A DNA stretch of 64,000 nt from Streptomyces sp. NBC_01481 (GTDB lineage: Bacteria > Actinomycetota > Actinomycetes > Streptomycetales > Streptomycetaceae), in contig NZ_JAPEPT010000006.1 in NCBI RefSeq assembly GCF_026339995.1, forward strand, positions 124,001-188,000. Direction: 5' to 3'. A program made the translations under genes and the position numbers. A model generated the notes under the pieces. That model saw nothing but the letters and a program-made list of their open reading frames with translations, had not been told where the DNA came from and searched no databases. Shown one piece after another: positions 38,631 to 47,618 of the stretch (position 1 is its first letter; every line of letters starts with the position of its first letter).

Positions 38631-39923
38631 CTACTTCCTGCCGGGCGTCCAGTTCATGCCCCAGCCGTACGTGTAGTCGATGGTGCGCTGCGGGCTCACG
38701 CCACGCTCCGGGACCAGGAAGCGGGCCTCTCGCTGGACGACGAGATCCGAGCCGGTGTTGGTGATCAGCGCGAGCGCGCAGACCGTCGACGGCACGGTGC
38801 ACTCGCCGAGCGAGAAGTCGATCGCGGCGCCGTGCTGCGGTTGGAGTGTGACCGTCGCGTCCAGATCGGCGAAGCTGCGCGCGCCCTGGTAGATGGTGAC
38901 GAAGATGACGACGCGGCGCAGCTGGTCCTTGTGATCGAGGTTGATCGTGAGGTTCTCGCCGGAGGTGCCGCCGGTGCGGTCGTCCCCGTCGAGATGGATG
39001 TACGGAGGCTGGTTCAGCGCGCCGAAGGCGTTGCCGAGGGCCTGGACCACGCCCTTGCGGCCGTCGGTGAGTTCGAAGAGCGCGCACAGATCGAGGTCGA
39101 GGTCGCCGTGCATGGCGACTGCTCTGCCGAGTTTGGCGCCCCAGCCCTGGAACTGCTTGCGCACCTGCCAGCTGAGGTTCACGCGCATCGCGCCCGACGT
39201 GCCGCCCTGTTTGGTGAGGGAGACGGACGGGGTGTCCTTCGTGAGCGTCACCTTGGTGAGGCGTACGGGAGCGGAGGGCGCGGCAGCGGGCGCAGGCGGC
39301 GCCGGAGCCGGAGGCGCCACGGGCTGCGGCATCGGTGCCGGTGGTGCCGGAGGCATGACGGGCTCGGCCGGGGCAGCCGGCGCGGGTGCCGCCTGCTGCG
39401 GCTCGTCGACCGTGATGCCGAAGTCCGTCGCAAGGCCCTCGAGTCCGCTGCTGTAGCCCTGCCCCACGGCACGGAACTTCCACGCGCCCTGACGCCGGTA
39501 CAGCTCGCCCAGGACAAAGGCCGTCTCCACGGTCGCGTCCTGGCTGTCGTAGCGCGCGATCTCGGCGCCGGAGCCCGCGTCGAGCACCTTGATGTAGAGC
39601 CCGGGCACCTGCCCGAAGCTGCCGCTGTCGGCCGAGGCGGCCAGCACGATCTTCTCGATCGCGGGCTCCACGCGCGCGAGGTCGACCGACATCTGGTCCC
39701 TCACACCGTCCGGTGCGGTCTGCTTGCCCTCGTGGCGTACGGCCCCCGAGGCGTGCGAAGGCTGGTTGTAGAAGACGAAGTCGGCGTCGGAACGGACCTT
39801 TCCCGACGCCAGGAGGAGCGCCGAGGCGTCGACGTCCGGCACACCCGGCCCTGAACGCCAGCCCAACTCGACGCGAACCTGCGGCGCCGAAACCGGAGTA
39901 TTGGCTCCTTTAAGCATGGACAT
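38631..39923 (-). CDS. TerD-TerA two-domain tellurite-resistance-family protein
   Basis: A 430-residue cytoplasmic protein. The N-terminal TerD domain covers about 1-185: LGWRSGPGVPDVDASALLLA, DFVFYNQPSHASGAVRHEG, GQVPGLYIKVLDAGSGAEIARYD. A Pro/Ala linker follows at about 190-240. The C-terminal TerA-type domain covers about 240-430: LDLDLCALFELTDGRKGVVQALG, YIHLDGDDRTGGTSGENLTINL, YQGARSFADLDATVTL. TerD domains bind calcium and are linked to stress responses. ATG at 39923 has GGGGG before it; an ATG at 39935 has none. Fused TerD/TerA proteins are common in Streptomyces. Confidence 0.9.
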   Translation of the reverse strand: MSMLKGANTPVSAPQVRVELGWRSGPGVPDVDASALLLASGKVRSDADFVFYNQPSHASGAVRHEGKQTAPDGVRDQMSVDLARVEPAIEKIVLAASADSGSFGQVPGLYIKVLDAGSGAEIARYDSQDATVETAFVLGELYRRQGAWKFRAVGQGYSSGLEGLATDFGITVDEPQQAAPAPAAPAEPVMPPAPPAPMPQPVAPPAPAPPAPAAAPSAPVRLTKVTLTKDTPSVSLTKQGGTSGAMRVNLSWQVRKQFQGWGAKLGRAVAMHGDLDLDLCALFELTDGRKGVVQALGNAFGALNQPPYIHLDGDDRTGGTSGENLTINLDHKDQLRRVVIFVTIYQGARSFADLDATVTLQPQHGAAIDFSLGECTVPSTVCALALITNTGSDLVVQREARFLVPERGVSPQRTIDYTYGWGMNWTPGRK

Positions 39924-40084
39924 GCTCGCCCCCATCGCGAGTCGGGGTGTCCGGAAAGTTCATCTGGCGACCACCTAATCATCCGAGAGGCCCGAGCACC
40001 CCGGCCGACCCGTGGGTAACCCGCTCTCAGCTTGCCCTTTACACGATCTCAGCACTTGCCTGCGACCGATTTCCCCAGATTCGC

Positions 40085-40112
40085 TCACATTGGGGATCCA
40101 TGGTCACTCGCA
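40085..40112 (+). promoter_or_regulatory. Shared upstream motif, site A
   Basis: This 28-base site reads TCAC-A-TTGGGGATCCAT-GG-TCACTCGCA and lies about 65 bases before the ATG at 40177. The same motif, with three extra bases, recurs at 49837-49867 upstream of another small plus-strand gene. Confidence 0.5.
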
Positions 40113-40176
40113 TCTCCCGAAACAACCCTCTTATCGGACTCCCCAACCAGCACATCGTGGGCTTAACTTATGTGCC

Positions 40177-40626
40177 ATGACCTCCCCCCGCGCCACCTAC
40201 GGCGGCGGTTACTACTCCGCTCCGTCGTTCCCCGACACCCCCATCTACGACTCCCTGGTCGCGGAGCGGGGCACACCTCAGATCGCGCCGATCCGAGTGC
40301 CTTCCGCGTACGACACCGGCAACAGCTACCTGCCGGCGCTCCCCGCGGCCCTGCCCGCCCTCCCGGCGGCTCCCTCTCCCTCCTACGGCTATCCGCAGCA
40401 GATGCAGCAGCCCATGCCGCTGCAGCACGCACCTGCTCCGTACATCCCGCAGCAGCCCCAGGTGCCGCGCGGGTATCCCGGACCCCAGGGCTACTCCCAG
40501 CAGCAGCCCCGTCCGGTTGCCACCGGTTACGAGGCGATGCGGCCCGCGGCCGCCCGTCCCGCTCCGGCGCCCACGCCCTACGACGACCCGTACAACCGGC
40601 CGTACCAGGGCGGCCGGGGGTACTGA
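40177..40626 (+). CDS. Pro/Gln/Tyr-rich small protein (DUF6643-like)
   Basis: A 149-residue low-complexity protein. It begins MTSPRATYGGGYYSAPSFPDTPIYDSLVAERGTPQIAPIRVP, the conserved part of the DUF6643 family, and continues with Pro-, Gln- and Tyr-rich repeats (YPQQMQQP, YIPQQPQVPRG, YDDPYNRPYQ). No signal peptide or membrane helix is visible. No strong ribosome site precedes the ATG. The frame extends upstream to 40012 but that part has unrelated composition. Function unknown. Confidence 0.8.
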   Translation: MTSPRATYGGGYYSAPSFPDTPIYDSLVAERGTPQIAPIRVPSAYDTGNSYLPALPAALPALPAAPSPSYGYPQQMQQPMPLQHAPAPYIPQQPQVPRGYPGPQGYSQQQPRPVATGYEAMRPAAARPAPAPTPYDDPYNRPYQGGRGY

Positions 40627-40753
40627 CCGACCGACTGTCCACCCGGTCCGATGCGGACGCGGGGTGCGCACCGGCGAAACGGCTGAACAGCCGCGGGAAT
40701 TCGCCGGGGGACCGTCGGTGGACACTGATCGACCCTTCGGCCAGGGTGGCCGA

Positions 40754-40782
40754 CCAACGCCGGCAGCGACTGCCGGCGTTGG
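40754..40782. terminator. Strong hairpin terminator
   Basis: A perfect 13-bp stem (CCAACGCCGGCAG / CTGCCGGCGTTGG) with a CGA loop, 128 bp after the DUF6643-like stop. Confidence 0.75.
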
Positions 40783-40837
40783 CGCATGTCCGGGCCCTCG
40801 AGCCCTCCGGCCGGGCGGCGGATTCCGGCCGTTCAGC

Positions 40838-40912
40838 GCCGATTCCCACCGATGGGCGCCGATCCGCGACGATCCGGCCATTCCGGGCCGATGAGCGCCG
40901 ATGAGCGCCCAG
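40838..40912. repeat. Approximately 10-bp-spaced GCCGAT repeats
   Basis: The hexamer GCCGAT or a one-base variant recurs at about 40838, 40848, 40858, 40868, 40877 (degenerate), 40887 and 40897, one per helical turn. It lies in the 435-bp gap (40627-41061) that otherwise holds only the terminator at 40754 and the leader of the next gene. Confidence 0.6.
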
Positions 40913-41061
40913 GGGAACCCTCCGTGGTGCCGCGCGCGTTGGACGGTTGGCGGGGGCCGGAGCGTGTCGGGGGCAGGGGTGACGTTGCTCTCTCTTCGCA
41001 CCACCCGCGCCTGTGCCGTGCCGTACCGGGCTACGACGGATGCGGAAGGGGGTGCAGGACC

Positions 41062-41670
41062 GTGCGAACAGCCGCAGGAGTCTGGCGCTGGCGCCGCAAT
41101 CCCCTGCGCCGTGCGACCGATCTCGTCGAGGCATGGCTGGCGCTCGTCGCCGCCGTGCTTCTCGTCACCGCCGCTCCGGCCGTCGGCTGGCTCTGCGGCA
41201 GTCTGACCGACGACTCGCTGCGGCAGTCGGTGCGGATCCAGCGCCAGCAGCGTCATCAGGTCACCGCGACGGTGCTGAGACCGGCCGAGGAGCCCAGGCC
41301 CGCGGCCTACGACCCCGAGGGTGCGGCGGCCCGTGAGCAGCGCCGGCCCGTCGTGGCGAAGTGGACGGCGGTGGACGGCAGTCGGCACACCGGCACGGTC
41401 TCCACGGTGCTGCGTAGCGCGCGGGCCGGTGACACCTTCACCATCTGGACCGACCGTACGGGCCGGATCGTCAGTCGTCCGATGGACGCGGCGACCGCGC
41501 GGGTGCACGCCGTTCTCGCGGGCATCGCAGCCGCCCTGAGCGCCGCGGGGCTCGTCGAAGGTGCCAGACGGCTGGTCATGTGGCGGCTGGTACGACGCAG
41601 ACACGCGCGCCTGGACCGGGCCTGGGCCGCGGCGGGCCCCGACTGGGGCCGCACCGGCGCGGGCAGCTGA
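41062..41670 (+). CDS. Rv1733c-like two-helix membrane protein
   Basis: A 202-residue protein with one membrane helix near residues 20-42 (LALVAAVLLVTAAPAVGWLCG) and one near 155-175. Between them is an extracytoplasmic domain (RQQRHQVTATVLRP ... VAKWTAVDGSRHTGTVSTVLRSARAGDTFTIWTDRTGRIVSRP). This is the layout of the Rv1733c family of actinobacterial membrane proteins of unknown function. The GTG at 41062 is chosen because homology begins there; upstream in-frame sequence has no membrane or domain signal. Confidence 0.78.
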   Translation: MRTAAGVWRWRRNPLRRATDLVEAWLALVAAVLLVTAAPAVGWLCGSLTDDSLRQSVRIQRQQRHQVTATVLRPAEEPRPAAYDPEGAAAREQRRPVVAKWTAVDGSRHTGTVSTVLRSARAGDTFTIWTDRTGRIVSRPMDAATARVHAVLAGIAAALSAAGLVEGARRLVMWRLVRRRHARLDRAWAAAGPDWGRTGAGS

Positions 41671-41795
41671 CCGGTCACATCTCGTCAACTCCCGCTCGCC
41701 GCGCGCGCTACGGTGGTGCGACCCCTCGGGGGTGAGGGGGCGTCCCCTCAAAAACGCGGCTGAGCAGTTTCACGAGGTGGGGGCAGAGCAGCACG

Positions 41796-44189
41796 ATGGC
41801 ACAGGGCACGGTCCAGGTGACGCACACCGGCACATCGCGGTGGCGGCGCCGCACGGGCGAGTACCCCTCACTGGCCGCAGCCCTGGAGGCCGCGGGTGAC
41901 GGCGACATTCTCACCGTCGCGCCGGGGACGTACCGCGAAAACCTCGTCGTCCAGCGGGCGGTGACCCTGCGCGGCTCCGAGGGCGCGGTCGGTTCGGTGC
42001 GCATCGCGCCCGCCGACGGGGTCGCGCTGACCGTGCGTGCCTCGGCCACCGTCCAGGACCTCCATGTGGAGGGGCAGGACTCGGCGGCCCCCGCGCTGCT
42101 CGTCGAGGACGGCACACCCGAGCTGATCGATCTGCGGATCGTGACCCGTTCCGCGGCCGGTCTCGAGGTGCGTGGCGCGGCCCGGCCGACCGTCCGCCGC
42201 TGCACCGTCGACAATCCGGGGGGCGTCGGCATCGGCGTTCTGGACGGCGCGGGCGGGGTGTTCGAGGAGTGCGAGGTCGTCGCGGCCGGCCAATCGGGCA
42301 TCTCCGTGCGCGGCGGCGCGCATCCGCGTTTCGAGCGCTGCCGGGTGCATCACGCCTCGGGCGCGGGCCTGAGCGTGACGGGCGAAGGCAGCGGATTGGA
42401 GGCGATCGGCTGCGAGGTGTACGAGATCAAGGGCACCGGCGTCCAGATCGCCTCGCGCGCCTCGGCCCATCTGACGGACTCCACCGTGCACCGCACCTCG
42501 GCGGACGGCATCACGCTCGACACGGACTCCGTGCTCACACTCTCCGACTGCGATATTCACGACATTCCGGAGAACGCGATCGATCTGCGCTCGCGGTCGG
42601 TGCTCACGCTCACCCGCTCCACGGTGCGCCGCTTCGGGCGCAACGGCCTGTCGGTGTGGGATCCGGGCACGCGGGTGGATGCCAACCAGTGCGAGATCCA
42701 CGACAGTACGGGCGACTATCCGGCCGTCTGGGTCAGCGACGGCGCGAGTGCCGTCCTCGACTCGTGCCGTGTCCACGACGTCCCGGACGCGCTGTTCGTC
42801 CTCGATCGCGGCTCGCGCGTCGATGTCGTCGACAGCGATCTCTCCCAGATCCGCAACACAGCCGTGTCGGTGAGCGACGGCGCGACCGCGCAGCTCGACG
42901 ACTGCCGGATCAGAGAGGCCTCCACCGGCGCCTGGTTCCGCGACCACGGCAGCGGCGGCACCCTCAACGGCTGCACCATCGATGCGGCGCAGACCGGCGT
43001 GATCGTCACCAAGGGCGCGGATCCGGTGATCGAGCGCTGCACGGTCACCTCGCCCGCCGAGGCCGGTTTCTACGTGTCGGCGGAGGGCCGCGGCACCTTC
43101 CGCGGCTGCCGGGTCACCGGCAGCGGCGGCTACGGCTTCCATGTGATGGACGGCTGCCGTACGACCCTGAGCCGCTGCCGCACCGAGCGCTGTGCGCGCG
43201 GCGGTTACGAGTTCGCCGAGTCCGACGGCGTGGTCGCCGAGGACTGCACGAGCGACGAGAGCGGCGTACGGACCGCGGCCGAGCCGACGACGGCCGTGCT
43301 GACCGCGACCCAGTCCCCCGGGCTGCTCACCACGGTCCCGGGGCAGCCCGCCCCCGAAGCCGTGCCCGCCGAGCCCGTACGGGCCTCGGGTGCCGTGCTC
43401 GGCGAACTGGACGCGCTCGTGGGTCTGGAGAGCGTCAAGCGTGAAGTCCGCACACTCACCAACATGATCGAGGTCGGCAGGCGCCGCCAGGAGGCGGGCC
43501 TGAAGGCCGCGTCCGTCCGCCGCCATCTGGTCTTCACCGGCTCCCCCGGCACCGGCAAGACGACCGTGGCACGGTTGTACGGCGAGATCCTGGCCTCGCT
43601 CGGAGTGCTGGAGCGCGGCCATCTCGTCGAGGTCTCCCGCGTCGACCTGGTCGGCGAGCACATCGGCTCGACCGCGATCCGTACGCAGGAGGCGTTCGAC
43701 CGGGCGCGCGGCGGTGTGCTCTTCATCGACGAGGCCTATGCCCTCTCCCCCGAGGACTCCGGGCGGGACTTCGGCAAGGAGGCCATCGACACCCTGGTGA
43801 AGCTGATGGAGGACCATCGCGAGGCGGTGGTGGTGATCGTCGCCGGATACACCGCGGAGATGGAGCGGTTCCTGTCCGTCAACCCCGGTGTGGCATCCCG
43901 GTTCTCACGGACCATCACCTTCCACGACTACGTGCCCGAAGAACTGCTGAGGATCGTGGAGCAGCAGGCCGAGGACCATGAGTACCGGCTGGGCACGGGC
44001 ACGGGTGAAGCACTGCTGAAGTACTTCACCGCGCTGCCCAAGGGGCCCGCCTTCGGCAACGGCCGCACCGCCCGCCAGACCTTCGAGTCGATGGTGGAGC
44101 GGCACGCGGGCCGGGTCGCCGAGCTCACCGAGGTGAACACCGACGACCTGACCCTCCTCTACCCGGACGATCTGCCCGAACTGCCCTGA
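41796..44189 (+). CDS. Right-handed beta-helix protein fused to AAA+ ATPase (CbbX/EccA-like)
   Basis: A 797-residue protein. Residues about 20-480 are a repeated parallel beta-helix of NosD/pectate-lyase type: YPSLAAALEAAGDGDILTVAPGTYRENLVV, then many turns of the form xxDCxIHDxxxxGIxVxxG. Residues about 520-797 are an AAA+ ATPase with Walker A GSPGTGKTT near 582, Walker B VLFIDEAYAL near 641, the sensor region VIVAGYTAEMERFLSVNPG and arginine-finger segment SRFSRTITF. The AAA part resembles CbbX and the type VII secretion ATPase EccA. No signal peptide. It could remodel a partner recognised by the beta-helix; no partner is identified here. Confidence 0.9.
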   Translation: MAQGTVQVTHTGTSRWRRRTGEYPSLAAALEAAGDGDILTVAPGTYRENLVVQRAVTLRGSEGAVGSVRIAPADGVALTVRASATVQDLHVEGQDSAAPALLVEDGTPELIDLRIVTRSAAGLEVRGAARPTVRRCTVDNPGGVGIGVLDGAGGVFEECEVVAAGQSGISVRGGAHPRFERCRVHHASGAGLSVTGEGSGLEAIGCEVYEIKGTGVQIASRASAHLTDSTVHRTSADGITLDTDSVLTLSDCDIHDIPENAIDLRSRSVLTLTRSTVRRFGRNGLSVWDPGTRVDANQCEIHDSTGDYPAVWVSDGASAVLDSCRVHDVPDALFVLDRGSRVDVVDSDLSQIRNTAVSVSDGATAQLDDCRIREASTGAWFRDHGSGGTLNGCTIDAAQTGVIVTKGADPVIERCTVTSPAEAGFYVSAEGRGTFRGCRVTGSGGYGFHVMDGCRTTLSRCRTERCARGGYEFAESDGVVAEDCTSDESGVRTAAEPTTAVLTATQSPGLLTTVPGQPAPEAVPAEPVRASGAVLGELDALVGLESVKREVRTLTNMIEVGRRRQEAGLKAASVRRHLVFTGSPGTGKTTVARLYGEILASLGVLERGHLVEVSRVDLVGEHIGSTAIRTQEAFDRARGGVLFIDEAYALSPEDSGRDFGKEAIDTLVKLMEDHREAVVVIVAGYTAEMERFLSVNPGVASRFSRTITFHDYVPEELLRIVEQQAEDHEYRLGTGTGEALLKYFTALPKGPAFGNGRTARQTFESMVERHAGRVAELTEVNTDDLTLLYPDDLPELP

Positions 44190-46522
44190 GCCTGACGGGG
44201 AACGACAGGCGTGAGCCGGTCGAGCAGCTCGCGCCGTTCCCTTTCGAACTCCGGGTCGGCCTGGTACTCGGAGTGCCCGAGGATCGGCTCGGGCAGGGGA
44301 TGCAGGTTCGAACGCCCGTACACCAGCGGGTCCTTGAACGCCTTGCAGTCGACTCCGGGGCGCGCGCCGTCGGCGGGGACCCGGACGGGCCCGCCGATCG
44401 GGTCGGTGAGCCGCCACAGATTGCGCCAGGTGCTTACCTGGCCGCTCAGCTCGGCGAGAGCGACGGGCCCGAAGTAGGCGGGGAACCACCGGCCGTACAG
44501 GCGCTCGAGCGGCGATCCGTACGTCAGCAGCGCCACCCGGCGCCGGGTGGCCGCGGGCAGCTGCCAGACGGCGGCTGCCGCCAGCACGCTGCCCTGGGAG
44601 TGGCCGGAGATGACGAGCCGCCCGCCGGTACGTGCGGTCCAGGTGCACATCCGCCACGTGAGGTCGGGGACGGCGCGCTCCGCGTAACAGGGCGGCGCGA
44701 AGGGGTGGGCGGCGCGCGGCCAGAAGGTGCCGACGTCCCACAGGATGCCGATGGTGCGCCGGGCGGAGGCGTCACGGTAGGCGCGGCGGCCCCAGGTGAC
44801 GAACAGTATGAAGCCGAAGCCGATCAGCCAGGAGCCGGCGGACTGTGCGGCCTCGGCAACGGACTGGGCAAAGCCGTCTCCGAAGGCCTCGCCGGGCACG
44901 TCGCCGTTCACCCACGCGCCGGCGACCGCGCCAGCGCCCAGGAGCAGGGTGGCGCCGGAGACGATGCCGACGATCCAAGGTGCCGCGTCGGTGAGGGCGG
45001 CCCGCGCGCGGGTGCCCGCGATGCGCCGGGTGCGGCCCTCGTCGGGACGGCCGACCTCATACTCCGTCTCCACTCCTTTCCCGAGACCGCGGGCCGTCCG
45101 CCAGGTGCGTACGGCCAGGACGACGGCGGGGACGAACACGACGATCAGCAGGACGGGGATGACCGAGGCCTGCCAGCTGAGCAGCACGGGCGGCCCCGGA
45201 ATGGAGCCTTCGCCGTCCATGCCGGGCGTGCCGGGGCCGTCCAGCCAGTCGGCGACGCGCTGGGCGACACCGCCGGTCATCACCCCGCCGAGGGCGCAGG
45301 CGAGCATCGCGACGGCCGGCCCGCCCAGTCCGAACAGGGCGGTGCGCGCATGACGCGCGCGGCGGTGCAGGATCCAGGCGACGACGCCCAGGGCGATGAC
45401 CAGGGCGCCCTGGGCGAGGGCGATGACGCGGAAGGTGACATCGCCGGGGAGGGTGGCGGTGGAGGCCCAGCCGGGCCGCGACCACGAGGCGTACAGCAGC
45501 GACAGGGCTAACAGCGCGAGTGCGGCACCCGGCAGCCAGCGCACGGCGGCGCGGTCGACGCGGACATCGAACCGCTTCTCGCTGCGGCCCCTGCGCACCA
45601 CGACCCACAGCACGCCGAGCAGCCCGATGACGAGGGCCGCTTCCAGCAGCCATCCGCAGACTTCGAGCAGCGCGTCGTCGCCGCGCCGGTCGTGGCGGGC
45701 GGCGGCTCCGCCGACGGCGGCTGCGACGGTGAGGAAGCCCGCGGCGGTGTGCACGGCGCGCAGCCTGGCGACGAGCCGGCGGCCGTACCAGAATCCCGGG
45801 CGGCCGAGCGCGGGCCGTACGACGGGGTCCTTCGGCCCGGCGGCGTCCTCCTCGATCTCCTGCAGGCCCTCCTCCTCGCCCATGTCCTCGCCGGTCGGCG
45901 GCCGCTGTGATTCGTACGCGCTCCAGGTGCGGTTGGAGAGGTACCAGAGCAGTCCGACCAGCGCGGCCGGTACGACCGAGGCGAGCGCGAGGCGCCTGCC
46001 GGGCTGTGACCACCAGCCGCCCTGAGCGGCGGACACGAATCCCAGCCAGGACCTTTCCCGAGTGCATGCGGCAGAGCCGGCGCACTGCCAGGCCAGCAGA
46101 TCGAGCGCGACCTCGCAGGCGGCGGCCGTCAGCAGCACGGTGAGGCTGAGGGCGACGAGCCGCACAAGCACGCCGTACAGCCGTGTCGTGGTCCTGCGGC
46201 CCTTCGCGCGCGGGCGCATCCAGTGCGCGAGGTTGGCCACCATGAAGGGGAGCAGCAGCAGCCACAGGGCACGTGCGCTGTTGCCGGAGGTGAGATTGGA
46301 CCAGCAGTACGCCTCGGGGACGGGCCGGTCCTCGTACCGTTCGGGGTGGCTCTCCGCCTTCTCGTCGTCGGTGCGGCGGAACACGGCGGCTTTCTCGTCA
46401 CCGGAGATCCGGATCGTGCGGGGGTCGCCGAGCATGTCCTGCGGGGTGGCTCCGCCGACGCCGTGGACCAGCAGTTCCAGCGCGGGCCCTCCGTTCGGCG
46501 GGACCGGAGTGGCAGAGGACAC
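44159..46522 (-). CDS. Large membrane protein with split alpha/beta hydrolase motifs
   Basis: About 787 residues from a GTG at 46522; the frame is open to an ATG at 46615, which lacks a ribosome site. Close to the N terminus is LELLVHGVGG, an oxyanion-hole type motif. Several hundred residues with about ten membrane helices follow. Near residue 641 comes RLVISGHSQGSVLAAAAVW, a classic lipase nucleophile elbow, then LLTYGSPLERLYGRWFPAYFG and HSEYQAD. It looks like a serine hydrolase whose fold is interrupted by a membrane domain. Function unknown. Its 3' end overlaps the convergent beta-helix/AAA gene by 31 bp. Confidence 0.8.
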   Translation of the reverse strand: MSSATPVPPNGGPALELLVHGVGGATPQDMLGDPRTIRISGDEKAAVFRRTDDEKAESHPERYEDRPVPEAYCWSNLTSGNSARALWLLLLPFMVANLAHWMRPRAKGRRTTTRLYGVLVRLVALSLTVLLTAAACEVALDLLAWQCAGSAACTRERSWLGFVSAAQGGWWSQPGRRLALASVVPAALVGLLWYLSNRTWSAYESQRPPTGEDMGEEEGLQEIEEDAAGPKDPVVRPALGRPGFWYGRRLVARLRAVHTAAGFLTVAAAVGGAAARHDRRGDDALLEVCGWLLEAALVIGLLGVLWVVVRRGRSEKRFDVRVDRAAVRWLPGAALALLALSLLYASWSRPGWASTATLPGDVTFRVIALAQGALVIALGVVAWILHRRARHARTALFGLGGPAVAMLACALGGVMTGGVAQRVADWLDGPGTPGMDGEGSIPGPPVLLSWQASVIPVLLIVVFVPAVVLAVRTWRTARGLGKGVETEYEVGRPDEGRTRRIAGTRARAALTDAAPWIVGIVSGATLLLGAGAVAGAWVNGDVPGEAFGDGFAQSVAEAAQSAGSWLIGFGFILFVTWGRRAYRDASARRTIGILWDVGTFWPRAAHPFAPPCYAERAVPDLTWRMCTWTARTGGRLVISGHSQGSVLAAAAVWQLPAATRRRVALLTYGSPLERLYGRWFPAYFGPVALAELSGQVSTWRNLWRLTDPIGGPVRVPADGARPGVDCKAFKDPLVYGRSNLHPLPEPILGHSEYQADPEFERERRELLDRLTPVVPRQAQGSSGRSSG

Positions 46523-46727
46523 TTCTGTGACTCGCTCTCTCGATGTAAGGCTCTCGATGGGAGGATCGATCAGTGCGCGGCCGCGCGGTGGCTCATGACC
46601 ACCATCCCGGATCATGGCAGTTCACCGCACGGCACTTACGGAATCTCCCCGAGCCCCGGCGGCACCGGCCGTGCGAGGATGAGCAGCCTTGGCCACAGGC
46701 GGTGTACGACACCCGGTGTACGACGAG

Positions 46728-47612
46728 ATGGAAGGACCGGCCCCGGCAGTGACCGACAACCAGAACCTGCTCGCGGAGCAGCGGCGCGCCCTGATCCTCG
46801 ACGAGGTGCGCAGGCGCGGCGGGGTGCGGGTCAACGAGCTCACCCGCAAACTCAATGTCTCCGACATGACAGTGCGCCGGGATCTGGACGCTCTGGCCCG
46901 GCAGGGGGTCATCGAGAAGGTCCACGGCGGCGCGGTGCCGGTGGTCGAGGCGAGCACGCACGAGCCCGGGTTCGAGGCCAAGTCGGCGCTGGAGCTGAGC
47001 GCCAAGGAGGACATCGCGCGGGCGGCGGCCCGGATGGCGGTGCCCGGCACCGCGATCGCGCTGTCCGGCGGCACCACGACCTATGCCCTGGCGCACCACC
47101 TTCTCGACGTGCCCGATCTGACGGTGGTCACCAACTCGGTGCGGGTCGCGGACGTGTTCCACGCGGCGCAGCGTGCGGGTGCCGCCGGCGGCCAGCGGCC
47201 CGGCGCGGCCACGGTGGTCCTCACCGGAGGTGTGCGTACGCCATCCGACTCACTCGTGGGCCCGGTCGCCGACCAGGCGATCCGTTCCCTCCACTTCGAT
47301 GTGCTCTTTCTCGGCGTGCACGGGATCTCGGTCGAGGCCGGGCTGTCCACGCCGAATCTGGCGGAGGCGGAGACGAACCGCCGCTTTGTCCAGGCGGCGC
47401 GGCGGGTCGTCGTGGTCGCCGACCACACCAAGTGGGGGACGGTGGGCCTGAGTTCCTTCGCCGCGCTGGCCGAGGTCGACACGCTGGTGACGGACTCGGG
47501 GCTGTCCGAGGAGGCGCGCGAGGAGATCGCCGAGCATCTGCCGGGTCTGGTGGTGGCGGGCGGTCCCGAGAATTCCGGCGGTCCCGAGAGCGTCGGCGGA
47601 CAGGACGGCTGA
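46728..47612 (+). CDS. DeoR-family transcriptional repressor
   Basis: A 294-residue sugar-phosphate-responsive regulator. The N-terminal DeoR helix-turn-helix is RRALILDEVRRRGGVRVNELTRKLNVSDMTVRRDLDALARQGVIEKVHGGA. The effector domain is a DeoR/RpiA-like fold: GTAIALSGGTTTYALAHHL, VVTNSVRVADV, FLGVHGISVEAGLSTPNLAEAETNR, VADHTKWG. The ATG at 46728 is the likely start; a TTG at 46689 and a GTG at 46749 are alternatives. A direct repeat GTGTACGAC occurs twice just upstream (46703-46724). No sugar genes lie beside it; its target is not evident. Confidence 0.87.
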   Translation: MEGPAPAVTDNQNLLAEQRRALILDEVRRRGGVRVNELTRKLNVSDMTVRRDLDALARQGVIEKVHGGAVPVVEASTHEPGFEAKSALELSAKEDIARAAARMAVPGTAIALSGGTTTYALAHHLLDVPDLTVVTNSVRVADVFHAAQRAGAAGGQRPGAATVVLTGGVRTPSDSLVGPVADQAIRSLHFDVLFLGVHGISVEAGLSTPNLAEAETNRRFVQAARRVVVVADHTKWGTVGLSSFAALAEVDTLVTDSGLSEEAREEIAEHLPGLVVAGGPENSGGPESVGGQDG

Positions 47613-47618
47613 CGCCAG

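Noticed and set aside
41868..43817. 649-codon minus-strand open frame
   Set aside because: It mirrors the beta-helix/AAA gene; no recognisable domain, His/Arg/Gly-rich.
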